The notes under the pieces are model-generated. The model did not search any database, was not told where the DNA came from, and saw only the letters and a program-made list of their open reading frames with translations. Shown piece after piece: positions 43,806-53,455 of a DNA stretch of 64,000 nt. The stretch spans positions 2,170,001 through 2,234,000 of the forward strand of contig NZ_FSRA01000002.1 in assembly GCF_900129465.1 (NCBI RefSeq), written 5' to 3'. Within the stretch, counting starts at the first letter, position 1. Each line of letters begins with the position of its first letter. The DNA comes from Chitinophaga niabensis (GTDB lineage Bacteria > Bacteroidota > Bacteroidia > Chitinophagales > Chitinophagaceae). A program made the position numbers and the translations under genes.

Positions 43806-45100
43806 TGCGTTTAATCTTATTAAGCCTGCTTATCGGCTCCGTTTTACCGGCAGCCGCACAGAAGAAACAGTTCCCCCGGCCACAGCTGGGGGACTCTGCT
43901 TTGCTGACCCTCGTGCAACAGAAGACCTTTGATTACTTCTGGAAGTTTGCGCATCCTGTATCAGGACTGGCGCCTGAACGTACCACTACACCGGAAGTGG
44001 TTACAATTGGCGGTTCAGGTTTTGGTGTGATGGCTATACTGGTAGGAATAGAACGAAAGTTTATTACCAGGGAGCAAGGGCTGGAGCGTTTGTTGAAGAT
44101 CATCCGTTTCCTCGAAAAAGCAGATCACTATCACGGCATCTGGCCACACTGGATGAACGGTGCCACGGGAAAAACCATTCCTTTCAGTCGTAAAGATGAT
44201 GGGGGAGACCTTGTGGAATCTGCCTTTATGTTCCAGGGTTTGTTGGCTGTGCAGCAATACTTTGACCGTAACACGCCCAAAGAGCAGGAATTAAGGAATA
44301 AGATCACCTGGCTCTGGAATGATGCAGAATGGAACTGGTACACGCAGGGAGGGCAGGATGTGTTGTATTGGCACTGGTCACCTAACAACGGATGGTCTAT
44401 GAACCATACGATCCGTGGATGGAATGAATGCCTTATTACTTATGTGCTGGCGGCTTCTTCGCCTAAGTTCCCCATTTCGGCCAAAGCATATCACCAGGGC
44501 TGGGTAGTGAGCAATTACTTTAAGAACGGGAAGGAGTTCTTTGGCATTAAATTACCACTGGGTTTTGATTATGGCGGCCCGCTTTTCTTTGCGCATTATT
44601 CCTTCCTGGGTTTGGATCCCCGTGGGTTAAAGGACCGGTATGCAGATTACTGGGAGCAGAACAGCAACCATACGCTGATCAACCGGCAGTATTGCATCAA
44701 TAACCCCAAACAGTTCAAGGGATATAGTGCAGATTGCTGGGGGCTTACGGCCAGTGATAACCATGAATTCTATAATGCCCATTCTCCTACCAACGACCTG
44801 GGCGTTATAACACCTACTGCCGCATTATCCTCCTTTCCATATACCCCCGCCTATTCTATGCAGGCCCTTAAATATTTCTATAATAAAGTAGGGGCAAGGC
44901 TTTGGGGGGAATTTGGGTTCTATGACGCATTTTCCGAGACCCATAACTGGTTCGATCATCAGTACCTGGCCATAGACCAGGGCCCTATTGTGGTAATGAT
45001 AGAAAACTACCGATCAGGGCTGCTTTGGCGGCTTTTTATGAGCCATCCGGATATCAAAAAAGGCCTCAAAGAACTGGGCTTTTCCAGCCCGGCTATTTGA
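43805..45100 (+). CDS. Secreted glucoamylase-domain protein, GH144-like
   Basis: A 431-residue exported protein (signal peptide 1-18, ...VLPAAAQ). It matches the glycoamylase-like (PF10091) fold: LVQQKTFDYFWKFAHPVSGLAPERT, then GGSGFGVMAILVGIER and the helix-rich (alpha/alpha)6 pattern. GH144 endo-beta-1,2-glucanases, first characterised from Chitinophaga, have this architecture and length, so a beta-glucan hydrolase is a reasonable guess. Position directly behind SusD makes it the primary enzyme of the locus. Catalytic residues cannot be assigned with certainty, and related families have other specificities. Confidence 0.78.
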   Translation: MRLILLSLLIGSVLPAAAQKKQFPRPQLGDSALLTLVQQKTFDYFWKFAHPVSGLAPERTTTPEVVTIGGSGFGVMAILVGIERKFITREQGLERLLKIIRFLEKADHYHGIWPHWMNGATGKTIPFSRKDDGGDLVESAFMFQGLLAVQQYFDRNTPKEQELRNKITWLWNDAEWNWYTQGGQDVLYWHWSPNNGWSMNHTIRGWNECLITYVLAASSPKFPISAKAYHQGWVVSNYFKNGKEFFGIKLPLGFDYGGPLFFAHYSFLGLDPRGLKDRYADYWEQNSNHTLINRQYCINNPKQFKGYSADCWGLTASDNHEFYNAHSPTNDLGVITPTAALSSFPYTPAYSMQALKYFYNKVGARLWGEFGFYDAFSETHNWFDHQYLAIDQGPIVVMIENYRSGLLWRLFMSHPDIKKGLKELGFSSPAI

Positions 45101-45146
45101 AATGCGAATTCAATATTAAAAAAGGTTAAAATAGTGTGCATGAAAG

Positions 45147-45160
45147 TGCAACCGATTGCA
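45147..45160. promoter_or_regulatory. LacI-type operator-like palindrome 1
   Basis: TGCAACCGATTGCA is a 14-bp CG-centred near-palindrome, same half-sites as 45213-45226, 251 nt upstream of the beta-helix gene. Confidence 0.6.
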
Positions 45161-45212
45161 TAACTTGTGTTACGGATTCAATACCTTTATTGCGCAGAAG
45201 TGTCCTAAAGGA

Positions 45213-45226
45213 TGCAAACGTTTGCA
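45213..45226. promoter_or_regulatory. LacI-type operator, perfect palindrome
   Basis: TGCAAACGTTTGCA is a perfect 14-bp palindrome with central CG, a textbook LacI/GalR-type operator form. It lies 185 nt upstream of the beta-helix gene and is the strongest of three related sites in the window. Confidence 0.7.
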
Positions 45227-45410
45227 AAAAGTAAGACAACAAACTCTTTTTATATGCCCACGGGGGCACCGCGTTATGAAGATTAGACACGTTTTTTCAT
45301 TACAATTAAGATCATGCTTTGCTGCTATTCACGGGTTGTACGGTTTGTAGATGCCGTACTTCCTGTGAAGGGCAGAAGCTGGTAAACCACGTTTCAACAG
45401 ATCACACTAC

Positions 45411-46982
45411 ATGAAGTTCCACGCAATTGTATTATTAACACTCGCGGCTGTCGGGGCCTATGGTCAACAAAGCAAACTGGTGCAAACCGGAAGCAATGGA
45501 AAACTGATCTACGCTACCTACGCGAATGAAGGAGAGAGCAACAGTATTAATAAGATACCTGACTATTCTCATGCTGGTTACAAAGGAGGAGGCACACTAT
45601 TACCACAGGTGCCTGTAAAGAAGACTTTAAGCCCGCAGGCAGGAGATAATCATAAATATATACAAGACGCCATCGAAGCGGTGGAACAACTCCCACAGGA
45701 CGCAAATGGCATCCGCGGAGCCATTCTGCTGAAAGCAGGCACGTATGAGTTGAACGGATTGCTTTCCATTAAAAAGAATGGAGTGGTTTTAAGGGGTGAA
45801 GGACAGGGAGAGAATGGTACTGTATTAAAAGACCTGGTTCCCGGTCAGCATAGTTTCATCCGCATCCAGGGAAGTGGTAAAGGGCATGGTAATGATGACA
45901 ATCGACATAACATCACTACGGAATATCTGCCCACCGGCGCCACCATACTGGAAGTAGATAATGCCGCAGGATTGAAGGCAGGAGACAGTATCATATTGGT
46001 AAGGCAACCGAACCAGCAATGGATAGATGCTTTGAACATGGCGCAGTTTGGCTGGAAGCCGGCTGGATATAAAGCAGAATTTGAGAGGACCATCCTCAAA
46101 ATATCCGGTAACCAGGTTACCCTCAAAGAGCCTGTTGTAGATCCCATTCAAAAACAGTACGGAGGGGGATATCTTTATAAAGCAAAACGGAGCGGACGCA
46201 TCAGCAATTGTGGGATTGAAAACATGCGTTTGGAATCTGCCTATAAAACAGATACCAGCGAAGATCATGGATGGGATGCTGTAGCATTGCTCAGGGCAGA
46301 GAATTGCTGGGTGAAAGAAGTAACAGCTAAATATTTCGGCTATGCCTGCGTATCTATCGAGTCACAGTCTGTTTATAATACAGTAGTGGAATGTGCGATG
46401 CTGGACCCTAAATCCATCACCACCGGCGGAAGGAAATATTCTTTTGTGGTAGAAAGCGGTTCTGCATTTAATTTCCTGAACCGTTGCTATACCCGCGGAG
46501 GAAGGCATGATTTTGTAACAGGTTCCGTTGTGCCCGGTCCGAATGTATTCCTGGATTGTTATTCTACGGATACTTATGCAGATATTGGTCCGCATCACCG
46601 CTGGGCAACCGGTTTGCTCTTTGATAATGTATATGGCGGGCAGATCAGGGTACAGAATCGTGGTGCAATGGGAACGGGCCATGGATGGTCTGGCGCACAG
46701 GTGATGTTCTGGAACAATTACTCTTATAAAAGTGACTTTAAAGTAAACAGCGCACCAGGTTCAAAGAACTGGGCCATCGGTTGCTCCGGACAAAAGCAGG
46801 ACGGGCCTACCGGTTATTGGGAAAGCTGGGGAACAGCTGTAACACCCCGCAGCCTGTACCTTCAGCAGTTGAAGGACAGGTTAGGAGATAAAGCAGTAAA
46901 GAACACAATTATTAAAGCGCAGGAATCCGGGAATATCTGGGAATTACTGGCAGCATGGAAAGGAGAAGGTAAACTACGTTAA
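45411..46982 (+). CDS. Secreted right-handed beta-helix protein, probable polysaccharide lyase or hydrolase
   Basis: A 523-residue exported protein (signal peptide 1-18, ...VGAYGQQ). From about residue 80 it shows pectate-lyase-type parallel beta-helix text: DAIEAVEQLP, GAILLKAGTYELNGLLSIKKNG, VVLRGEGQGENGTVL, then rungs such as ENCWVKEVTAKYFGYACVSIE and FLNRCYTRGGRHDFVTGS. No family-specific catalytic set could be assigned, so lyase activity is inferred from fold and neighbourhood. It is the first gene of an operon with GH95, GH29 and an alginate-lyase-like gene, probably controlled through the LacI-type sites upstream. Confidence 0.72.
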   Translation: MKFHAIVLLTLAAVGAYGQQSKLVQTGSNGKLIYATYANEGESNSINKIPDYSHAGYKGGGTLLPQVPVKKTLSPQAGDNHKYIQDAIEAVEQLPQDANGIRGAILLKAGTYELNGLLSIKKNGVVLRGEGQGENGTVLKDLVPGQHSFIRIQGSGKGHGNDDNRHNITTEYLPTGATILEVDNAAGLKAGDSIILVRQPNQQWIDALNMAQFGWKPAGYKAEFERTILKISGNQVTLKEPVVDPIQKQYGGGYLYKAKRSGRISNCGIENMRLESAYKTDTSEDHGWDAVALLRAENCWVKEVTAKYFGYACVSIESQSVYNTVVECAMLDPKSITTGGRKYSFVVESGSAFNFLNRCYTRGGRHDFVTGSVVPGPNVFLDCYSTDTYADIGPHHRWATGLLFDNVYGGQIRVQNRGAMGTGHGWSGAQVMFWNNYSYKSDFKVNSAPGSKNWAIGCSGQKQDGPTGYWESWGTAVTPRSLYLQQLKDRLGDKAVKNTIIKAQESGNIWELLAAWKGEGKLR

Positions 46983-46983
46983 T

Positions 46984-49524
46984 ATGAGAAGTTTCGTTTT
47001 TGGATTGGTATTAATAAGCGCACCCATGCTTACGCTGGGCCAGAAGGCAGATCCCCTGCTCAGGCTCTGGTATCAGCAACCTGCTGCAAACTGGAATGAA
47101 GCGCTGCCCATAGGGAACGGCCGCATTGGCGCTATGATATATGGCACCGTACAGGAAGAAAAAATGCAATTGAACGAAGCATTCTTATGGAGCGGTAGCC
47201 CTAAAGATGGCAACAATCCCGGCGCAAAAGCCCAACTGCCTGTTGTACGTGAAGCCCTGTGGAATGCAGAATATATGAAGGCTGATTCCATCAGCCGTTT
47301 GATGTTGGGTACTTATTCCGCCAGGTACCTTACCCTGGGCAATCTATTGCTGCGGAACGATCAGCCGGTAGCTGCTGCTACAAAATATGAAAGAGAGCTT
47401 AACCTGAATAACGCTGTTGCCAAAGTAAAATATAGTTCAAACGGCGTGGAATATACAAGAGAAACATTTGTAAGTTATCCGGACCAGTTACTCGTGATCC
47501 GCTGGCGCAGCTCAAAAGCAGGCGCCCTGAACTTTCATGTGGCTTTTGATAATCCCATGCCAACTAAACTTACTAAACGTAACAACAGCCACATTGTATT
47601 AAGTGGCCAATGTCCCTCTTACGTACCTCACCGCCCATATGAAACGAGAAAGTTTGAATACGATCCAAAAAATGGTATTAAGTACGAAGTGCATGTACAG
47701 GCAAAATTGAAGAGCGGCAATAGTGTGGCAGATGAAAGTGGCTTGCAGATCAAGAACGCAACAGAAGCCGTATTGCTGGTTTCCATTGGAACCAGTTTTA
47801 ACGGAGCTTTGAAGAATCCCGTGAGCGAAGGAAAAGACCCTGCCGCGGAAGCTTTAAAATACCTGGACAAACCAAAAGATTACAACACCTTATTACAACA
47901 GCACATTGCTGATTATACAAAACTATTCAACCGTGTAAAACTGGACCTTGGTGATGATGGTTCCGGGCCAAAAGCAACGGATGTGCGACTAAAGGAATAT
48001 ACCAAAGCAGGCGGTAACAGGGACCCGCAACTGACCACCCTGTTATTCCAATACGGCCGTTACCTGATGATCGCCGGTTCCCGTAAAGGAGGCCCCGCTA
48101 TGAACCTGCAAGGTATCTGGAATGATAAGATGCAGCCACCATGGGGTTCTAACTATACCACCAACATCAACACGGAAATGAATTACTGGCCCGCAGAAAC
48201 AGCTAACCTTTCTGAATGCGCTGAGCCGCTGTTTGATATGATCCAACAGATCTCAGTAACAGGAAAGAAAACAGCAGAGGTGAATTATGGTATGAAAGGC
48301 TGGGCGGTACATCATAACGTTGATATCTGGGCACTGTCTTCTCCCTCCGGAGGCTTCGACTGGAAAGATCCGAAAGGTGATCCGCGCTGGGGCATCTGGC
48401 CAATGGCAGGCGCCTGGTTGTGCAGGCATCTGTGGGAACATTATACTTACACCGGAGATGAAAGGTTCCTGCGGGATAAAGCATACCCGCTGATGAAAGG
48501 CGCCACGGAATTTATGCTGGACTGGCTGGTGAAAAATCCGCAGGGCCAATGGGTAACCAATCCTTCTACCTCGCCGGAAAATAATTTCCTGATCAATGGA
48601 GCAAGGAAAGGAAGTGTGAGCATTGCCTCTACGATGGACATGTCTATCATCCACGACCTGTTTAACAGGACCATACAGGCTGCCAATGAATTGCGTACAG
48701 ATAAAGCATTTGTTGATAAGATCAATACTGTATTAAAGGACTTATATCCTTTCCATGCAGGCCGCTTAGGTCAGCTACAGGAATGGTACCTCGATTGGGA
48801 TGATGCAAAAGACAGTCACCGTCACTTATCACATCTCTATGGCTTGTTCCCCAGTAATATCATCACACCACGCCGTCAGCCTGAACTGGCTGCTGCTGCT
48901 AAACGCAGTTTAGAGCTGCGAGGAGATGGAGGTACCGGATGGTCCAAAGCATGGAAGATCAACTGGTGGGCCAGGCTCGAAGATGGAGACCATGCTTATA
49001 CCATGTTGAATAAGCAACTCTTCTATGCTTCTGTAGATTCCGTAAGTGTGGCAGATAACAGCGGTGGTTCTTATGCAAATCTTTTTGATGCACATCCGCC
49101 TTTCCAGATAGATGGCAACTTTGGGGTTACTTCGGGTATCATCGAAATGCTGGTACAGAGCCATGATGGTGTGATCCATTTATTACCGGCTTTGCCTTCT
49201 GCATGGCCCAGCGGCAGTGTAAAAGGACTGAAAATAAAAGGTGGTTTTGAAGTAGATATTACCTGGAAAGATAAACGCCTCGTGAAAGCCGTGATCCGTT
49301 CCACATATGAAGGGGGAAAGCAGGTGATCCGTACGTTTGAACCGGTACAGATAAAATCTCCTGTTGTACCTCCAACGCCAGATTATGCCCTGGTAAAAGA
49401 TTATGGCTTCCCGGTAAATAAAGAGATAAAGGACGCTTCCAAACTACCGGAACTGAACCTGAAAAAAGTATATGATCAAAACGTGATGCTCACTGCCGGC
49501 ACACATGAGATAACAGTAAAATGA
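46984..49524 (+). CDS. Secreted GH95 family glycosidase (alpha-L-fucosidase type), copy 2
   Basis: An 846-residue exported enzyme (signal peptide about 1-19). Same architecture as the copy at 29343-31766: WNEALPIGNGRIGAMIYG at the N-terminus, NLQGIWNDKMQPPWGSNY in the catalytic barrel, and FQIDGNFGVTSGI near the end. It is 39 residues longer, with an extra C-terminal segment (about 800-846, FPVNKEIKDASKLPELNLKK). Predicted to remove alpha-linked fucose or a related sugar with inversion. It starts 1 nt after the beta-helix gene and overlaps the GH29 gene by 4 nt, so the operon is tightly coupled. Confidence 0.92.
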   Translation: MRSFVFGLVLISAPMLTLGQKADPLLRLWYQQPAANWNEALPIGNGRIGAMIYGTVQEEKMQLNEAFLWSGSPKDGNNPGAKAQLPVVREALWNAEYMKADSISRLMLGTYSARYLTLGNLLLRNDQPVAAATKYERELNLNNAVAKVKYSSNGVEYTRETFVSYPDQLLVIRWRSSKAGALNFHVAFDNPMPTKLTKRNNSHIVLSGQCPSYVPHRPYETRKFEYDPKNGIKYEVHVQAKLKSGNSVADESGLQIKNATEAVLLVSIGTSFNGALKNPVSEGKDPAAEALKYLDKPKDYNTLLQQHIADYTKLFNRVKLDLGDDGSGPKATDVRLKEYTKAGGNRDPQLTTLLFQYGRYLMIAGSRKGGPAMNLQGIWNDKMQPPWGSNYTTNINTEMNYWPAETANLSECAEPLFDMIQQISVTGKKTAEVNYGMKGWAVHHNVDIWALSSPSGGFDWKDPKGDPRWGIWPMAGAWLCRHLWEHYTYTGDERFLRDKAYPLMKGATEFMLDWLVKNPQGQWVTNPSTSPENNFLINGARKGSVSIASTMDMSIIHDLFNRTIQAANELRTDKAFVDKINTVLKDLYPFHAGRLGQLQEWYLDWDDAKDSHRHLSHLYGLFPSNIITPRRQPELAAAAKRSLELRGDGGTGWSKAWKINWWARLEDGDHAYTMLNKQLFYASVDSVSVADNSGGSYANLFDAHPPFQIDGNFGVTSGIIEMLVQSHDGVIHLLPALPSAWPSGSVKGLKIKGGFEVDITWKDKRLVKAVIRSTYEGGKQVIRTFEPVQIKSPVVPPTPDYALVKDYGFPVNKEIKDASKLPELNLKKVYDQNVMLTAGTHEITVK

Positions 49525-51374
49525 ACGGAGTAAGAACATATATAGCTGCAACACTACTGGCCGTATCAGCCAATGCCTCTGCCCAGTTCAAGGGAGATGA
49601 CGAGGGCATCCTGATGCAGAAAGCCGCCTCGCGGGACAGTATTGCGATTGCCGATGCCGTGAACGGTTGGTGGACAACCTCCATGAAAGATCATGATAAA
49701 AGGATCGAATGGTGGAGAGAAGCAAAGTTCGGCTGTTTCATTCACTGGGGTGTTTATGCTGTACCTGGTGGTGAATGGAAAGGAAAGAAAGTAGGCGGAT
49801 ATGCAGAACACCTGATGCGCAAAGAAAAGATCCCCCGCCAGGAGTATAAAGATCTGCTGATCAAAACCTTCAATCCCACTGAGTTTAATGCAGAAGAATG
49901 GGTGAAGCTGATCAAAGCAGCAGGCATGCGTTACCTCATCATCACTTCCAAACACCATGATGGCGTAGCCATGTATCCTTCTGCCATAGGAGATTATACT
50001 TTAAAGCAATCCGCTTTCAAAAGGGATCCTATGCAGGAGCTGTCTGCCGCCTGTAAGAAATATGGTATTAAGTTCGGGTTCTATTATTCCCATGCATTCG
50101 ACTGGGAAGATCCTAATGCTCCCGGTAATGACTGGGATTACAACAATCCCGGTGGTGATAAGAACCTCTTCGGAGGAGCCCGCTGGTATGATGAACATCC
50201 GGAGCTCCTGCCAAAAGCAGTGAAGTACGTAGATGAAAAATCCATCCCGCAGATCCGGGAGTTATTACTTAAATATCATCCGGATATCCTCTGGTTTGAT
50301 ACACCGCATAAACTGCCTTTATCTGAAAACATCAGGATCCTTAAAGCTATTCGTGAAGTAGATAACAATGTGGTAGTAAATGGCCGCCTTGCCCGTACAT
50401 CTGCTATTTCGTTCGGTGACTATAAGAACACGGCAGACCGCCCTGCGGAGTTTTACCCGGTAACAGGAGATTGGGAAGCCATTCCTACTACCAATGAATC
50501 ATACGGTTATTCCCGGTACGACAACAGTCACAAACCCGTGGGTTTCTTTATACAACTGATGGCAAAGGCAGCTGCAAAAGGCGGCAACCTGCTGATGAAT
50601 ATTGGCCCTATGGGGAATGGGCTTATTGATCCAAGAGATACGGCGATCCTGCATAAAGTAGGAGCATGGTTAATTCCAAATGGTGAAAGCATCTACGGCA
50701 CTGAAGGTGTTTTTGAAGTGCCACAGCCCTGGGGTGTTATAACGCAGAAAGACGGTAAGAAATACCTGCATGTTTTCAAATGGCCCAGGGATGGTAAGTT
50801 ATTCGTGAATGGTATCTATCAGATCAATAACGCAAAACTCCTGGTAAGCAAAAAAACACTTGCGGTGAAAAAGATCAGCCCTTTCAACTGGGAGATCACC
50901 GTTCCGCAACAGGCGCCGGATGAAAATAACACCGTACTGGTGCTGGAAACCACTAAGGGCCCGGCCCCGGAAAGCAAAGCAGAAAGATTGTTCACAAGGG
51001 ATTACGCAAACACCCTCTTAGCATTTGATGCTATACAACAAGGCAAAGGTTTTGGATTTGGTGATGGAAAAACGAACAGGTATTATGTTCAGAACTGGAC
51101 GAAAGATAACCAATCACTGCAATGGCTTATCCGCAATGATGAACCGGTAACCTATGCGGTAAAACTGAAGTACGAAGCAGAAGGCGGAGGAAGTTATACG
51201 GTATCTGCCGCTGGTAAAAAACTTAGTGCAACGGTATTATCAGGTTTGCAGGAACAGGAGATAGGAAGTATCACCTTACCAAAAGGAGAACATACCCTGG
51301 AAATTAAACCGGAGAAAATAAACGGAAAGGAATTAATGAAGTTAATGGAAGTGACGCTAACACCAATAAAATGA
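49521..51374 (+). CDS. Secreted GH29 alpha-L-fucosidase, copy 2
   Basis: A 617-residue exported enzyme (signal peptide to about 20, ...ANASAQF). GH29 signatures: FGCFIHWGVYAVPGGEWKG, MRYLIITSKHHDGVAMYPS, and HPDILWFDTPHKLP with likely nucleophile Asp260; GGNLLMNIGPMGNG closes the barrel. About 150 extra C-terminal residues form a beta-rich module not present in the copy at 34401. ATGA overlaps join it to the genes on both sides (49521-49524 and 51371-51374). Pairing GH95 and GH29 suggests fucose in more than one linkage. Confidence 0.92.
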   Translation: MNGVRTYIAATLLAVSANASAQFKGDDEGILMQKAASRDSIAIADAVNGWWTTSMKDHDKRIEWWREAKFGCFIHWGVYAVPGGEWKGKKVGGYAEHLMRKEKIPRQEYKDLLIKTFNPTEFNAEEWVKLIKAAGMRYLIITSKHHDGVAMYPSAIGDYTLKQSAFKRDPMQELSAACKKYGIKFGFYYSHAFDWEDPNAPGNDWDYNNPGGDKNLFGGARWYDEHPELLPKAVKYVDEKSIPQIRELLLKYHPDILWFDTPHKLPLSENIRILKAIREVDNNVVVNGRLARTSAISFGDYKNTADRPAEFYPVTGDWEAIPTTNESYGYSRYDNSHKPVGFFIQLMAKAAAKGGNLLMNIGPMGNGLIDPRDTAILHKVGAWLIPNGESIYGTEGVFEVPQPWGVITQKDGKKYLHVFKWPRDGKLFVNGIYQINNAKLLVSKKTLAVKKISPFNWEITVPQQAPDENNTVLVLETTKGPAPESKAERLFTRDYANTLLAFDAIQQGKGFGFGDGKTNRYYVQNWTKDNQSLQWLIRNDEPVTYAVKLKYEAEGGGSYTVSAAGKKLSATVLSGLQEQEIGSITLPKGEHTLEIKPEKINGKELMKLMEVTLTPIK

Positions 51375-52531
51375 GAAGGAGTATTCTAATCATATTATGC
51401 ATACTAACCGTTCAGCTTACAAAAGCGGACTGGTTGAAACAAGCGTTGGAGGCCCGTAAAGCAGACATTCAAAAGAAAGCAGAATGGGCTATGCAGCAAA
51501 AACCAGTTACCGTCACTGCTGCAAGATCTGAACGCAGTGCAGGAGGACTACATGATTTTTATTCTGAAGGAGATTACTGGTGGCCTGATCCTGCCAGTCC
51601 GGATAGCCCCTACATTCAAAAGGATGGCCAGACCAACCCGCAGAATTTTGTGGCACATCGCCAGGCCATGGTACGTTTCAGCAGAGTGGTAGGAGACCTG
51701 GCAGCAGCTTATGTAGCCAATGGCAACAAACGTTACCTGGATCATGCATTGGTGCATATAAAAGCATGGTTTGTGAATCCGGATACAAGGATGAACCCTA
51801 ATTTACTGTATGCGCAGGCTATCAAAGGCCGCCACACAGGTCGCGGGATCGGCATCATTGATACCATTCATCTTATTGAGATCGCGCAGGCTTTGCGTAT
51901 CATGGAAAAGGCCGGTAGGATCCCTCCGAAAGACCTGGTGGCCATCAAAGAATGGTTTGCTGCATATCTGAAATGGATGACGGAACATAAGTATGGCCAG
52001 GATGAAATGAATGCGGCGAATAATCATGGTACCTGCTGGGTAATGCAGGTGGCAGCTTTCGCTACTTTCCTGAAAGATCAGCACTGGATAGAATTTTGCC
52101 GTAACAGGTATAAAGAGGTTTTGTTGCCTAAACAGATGGCAGACGATGGAAGTTTTCCTTTGGAGATCCGTAGAACAAAACCTTATGGTTATGCGTTATT
52201 CAATTTAGATGCGATGGCAACAGTATGCCAGATACTCAGTACCAAAACAGATGATCTCTGGAAGTATACTGCATCAACGAAGGCAATTAGCAAAGGCATT
52301 GCATATATGTATCCATATGTGCTGAATAAAGAGAGCTGGCCGTTTGCAAAAGATGTGATGTATTGGGATGAATGGCCCGTGGCGCACCCTTTCCTTCTTT
52401 TTGGCGCAGCTGCCTATAACAATCCAGTCTACTTTTCATTATGGAAAAAACTTGAGCATGATCCTCAGGTGGAAGAAGTATTGCGTAATCTGCCGATACG
52501 GAATCCTGAGATCTTCATGGTTACCATTTAA
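51371..52531 (+). CDS. Secreted alginate-lyase-superfamily protein, PL38-like
   Basis: A 386-residue exported protein (signal peptide about 1-19, ...QLTKADW). It matches the Alginate_lyase (PF05426) helical fold: HDFYSEGDYWWPDPASPDSPY, then NPNLLYAQAIKGRHTGRGIGIIDT and AANNHGTCWVMQVAAF, with an Asn-His pair typical of the active site. Members include PL5 alginate lyases and PL38, which cleaves glucuronan or alginate. I favour PL38 because of length and host, but this is a guess. It would cut uronate-rich chains, producing the unsaturated ends that GH88/GH105 enzymes remove. Confidence 0.8.
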   Translation: MRRSILIILCILTVQLTKADWLKQALEARKADIQKKAEWAMQQKPVTVTAARSERSAGGLHDFYSEGDYWWPDPASPDSPYIQKDGQTNPQNFVAHRQAMVRFSRVVGDLAAAYVANGNKRYLDHALVHIKAWFVNPDTRMNPNLLYAQAIKGRHTGRGIGIIDTIHLIEIAQALRIMEKAGRIPPKDLVAIKEWFAAYLKWMTEHKYGQDEMNAANNHGTCWVMQVAAFATFLKDQHWIEFCRNRYKEVLLPKQMADDGSFPLEIRRTKPYGYALFNLDAMATVCQILSTKTDDLWKYTASTKAISKGIAYMYPYVLNKESWPFAKDVMYWDEWPVAHPFLLFGAAAYNNPVYFSLWKKLEHDPQVEEVLRNLPIRNPEIFMVTI

Positions 52532-52590
52532 CCTAAAAAAGATAATCATAAACGTACTAAAGATTTTACTGTAGACGTGGAATATGATAA

Positions 52591-52625
52591 CGCCGGTCTC
52601 GTCTGAGCCGGCATCTTTTTTTCCT
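52591..52625 (+). terminator. Terminator of the lyase-fucosidase operon
   Basis: GCCGG-CTC pairs with GAG-CCGGC (52592-52612, one bulged T) around GTCT, then ATC and a long T run. It closes the 45411-52531 operon. Confidence 0.8.
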
Positions 52626-52732
52626 GTATTTGTGCGGGAAGAGCATTTATCTCTGTTCTGGGACCGGCAGCTGATCATTGTTCAGCCGCCGTTGTGTCAC
52701 TCACTTCAGCGGTTAGCTTTCTATTAAACTAA

Positions 52733-53455
52733 TTACAGATCTCCTAATAACTCCTGCGCCTTATCATAGTTCTCCGCATTCTCCGGTATTTTCTGCAACC
52801 ACTCTTTGCATTTAGCAATATTCTTTTCTTTCAGGTAACTCAGCGCAACAAAGAAAGCGCCTTCATATTTAAATACAGATTCCCCGTCATAGATGGCTTC
52901 CAGGTCAGGGCGGGCCTTTCCCGGCTGATCATCTTCGAGGTAAGAAAGGCCGCGGTAGTAACGTGCATAAGCATCACCCGGCTGATCAGCTAATAATTTA
53001 TCCAATGTAACGATCGCTGCTTTATAGTGACGGTGATTGAATTGTTCTGCTGCCTGCTGTGCCAGGGAATCTTTAACAGTACCCCGTTCTGCGGGAGAGA
53101 TCATTTCTTCTATGGCATATTGTGAGTACAGGTCTTTCTTCCAGGGGCTCCAGTACATCAGTGCTGCAATTAACACAGCTACAGAAGCCGCCGCCGCCAT
53201 AAACCTGCGGATGGAAACAATCTTGTTTTTCTCTCTGAACTGGTAACGGTTACTTTGCAGTGTTTGTATTAAAGCCTCCCGTTGAGGATCGGCCTGCAGG
53301 GATTGACGTAATGTATTGCTCACATCAGACCAGGTAGCTACTATCTCCCGGAATTCAGGATCTGCCTGCCTGCGGTTTTCAAAAGCCGCCAGTTCTTCCG
53401 GCGTCATCTGGCCGGAGAAGTAATGCTCTATCAGTTCGTAATCGATGTCGTTCAT
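52733..53455 (-). CDS. Membrane anti-sigma-like protein with periplasmic TPRs
   Basis: Start at 53455 chosen because its ATG overlaps the sigma stop as ATGA; an ATG four codons earlier exists. The 240-residue protein has a cytosolic N-terminus (MNDIDYELIEHYFSGQMTPEELAAFENR) like Bacteroidota anti-sigma factors, one membrane helix (about 84-102), and about two tetratricopeptide repeats (about 130-235, HYKAAIVTLDKLLADQPGDAYARYYRGLSYLE). The TPRs would sit in the periplasm and could bind a partner protein. It probably holds the sigma factor encoded directly upstream. Partner in the periplasm unknown; the nearby TPR-CHAT protein is a candidate. Confidence 0.8.
   Translation of the reverse strand: MNDIDYELIEHYFSGQMTPEELAAFENRRQADPEFREIVATWSDVSNTLRQSLQADPQREALIQTLQSNRYQFREKNKIVSIRRFMAAAASVAVLIAALMYWSPWKKDLYSQYAIEEMISPAERGTVKDSLAQQAAEQFNHRHYKAAIVTLDKLLADQPGDAYARYYRGLSYLEDDQPGKARPDLEAIYDGESVFKYEGAFFVALSYLKEKNIAKCKEWLQKIPENAENYDKAQELLGDL

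Larger units (their letters stand above)
45101..45410. other. 310-bp intergenic regulatory region
   Basis: No gene. Two LacI-type palindromes lie 66 bp apart centre to centre. A small hairpin (TGCCC 45255-45259, GGGCA 45264-45268) follows. No exact TAnnTTTG box was found near 45411; TACGGTTTG at about 45338-45346 is one base too long in spacing. Confidence 0.6.

Noticed and set aside
45255..45268. TGCCC/GGGCA hairpin as terminator after the GH144-like gene
   Set aside because: Stem is only 5 bp and no T tract follows on the plus strand.
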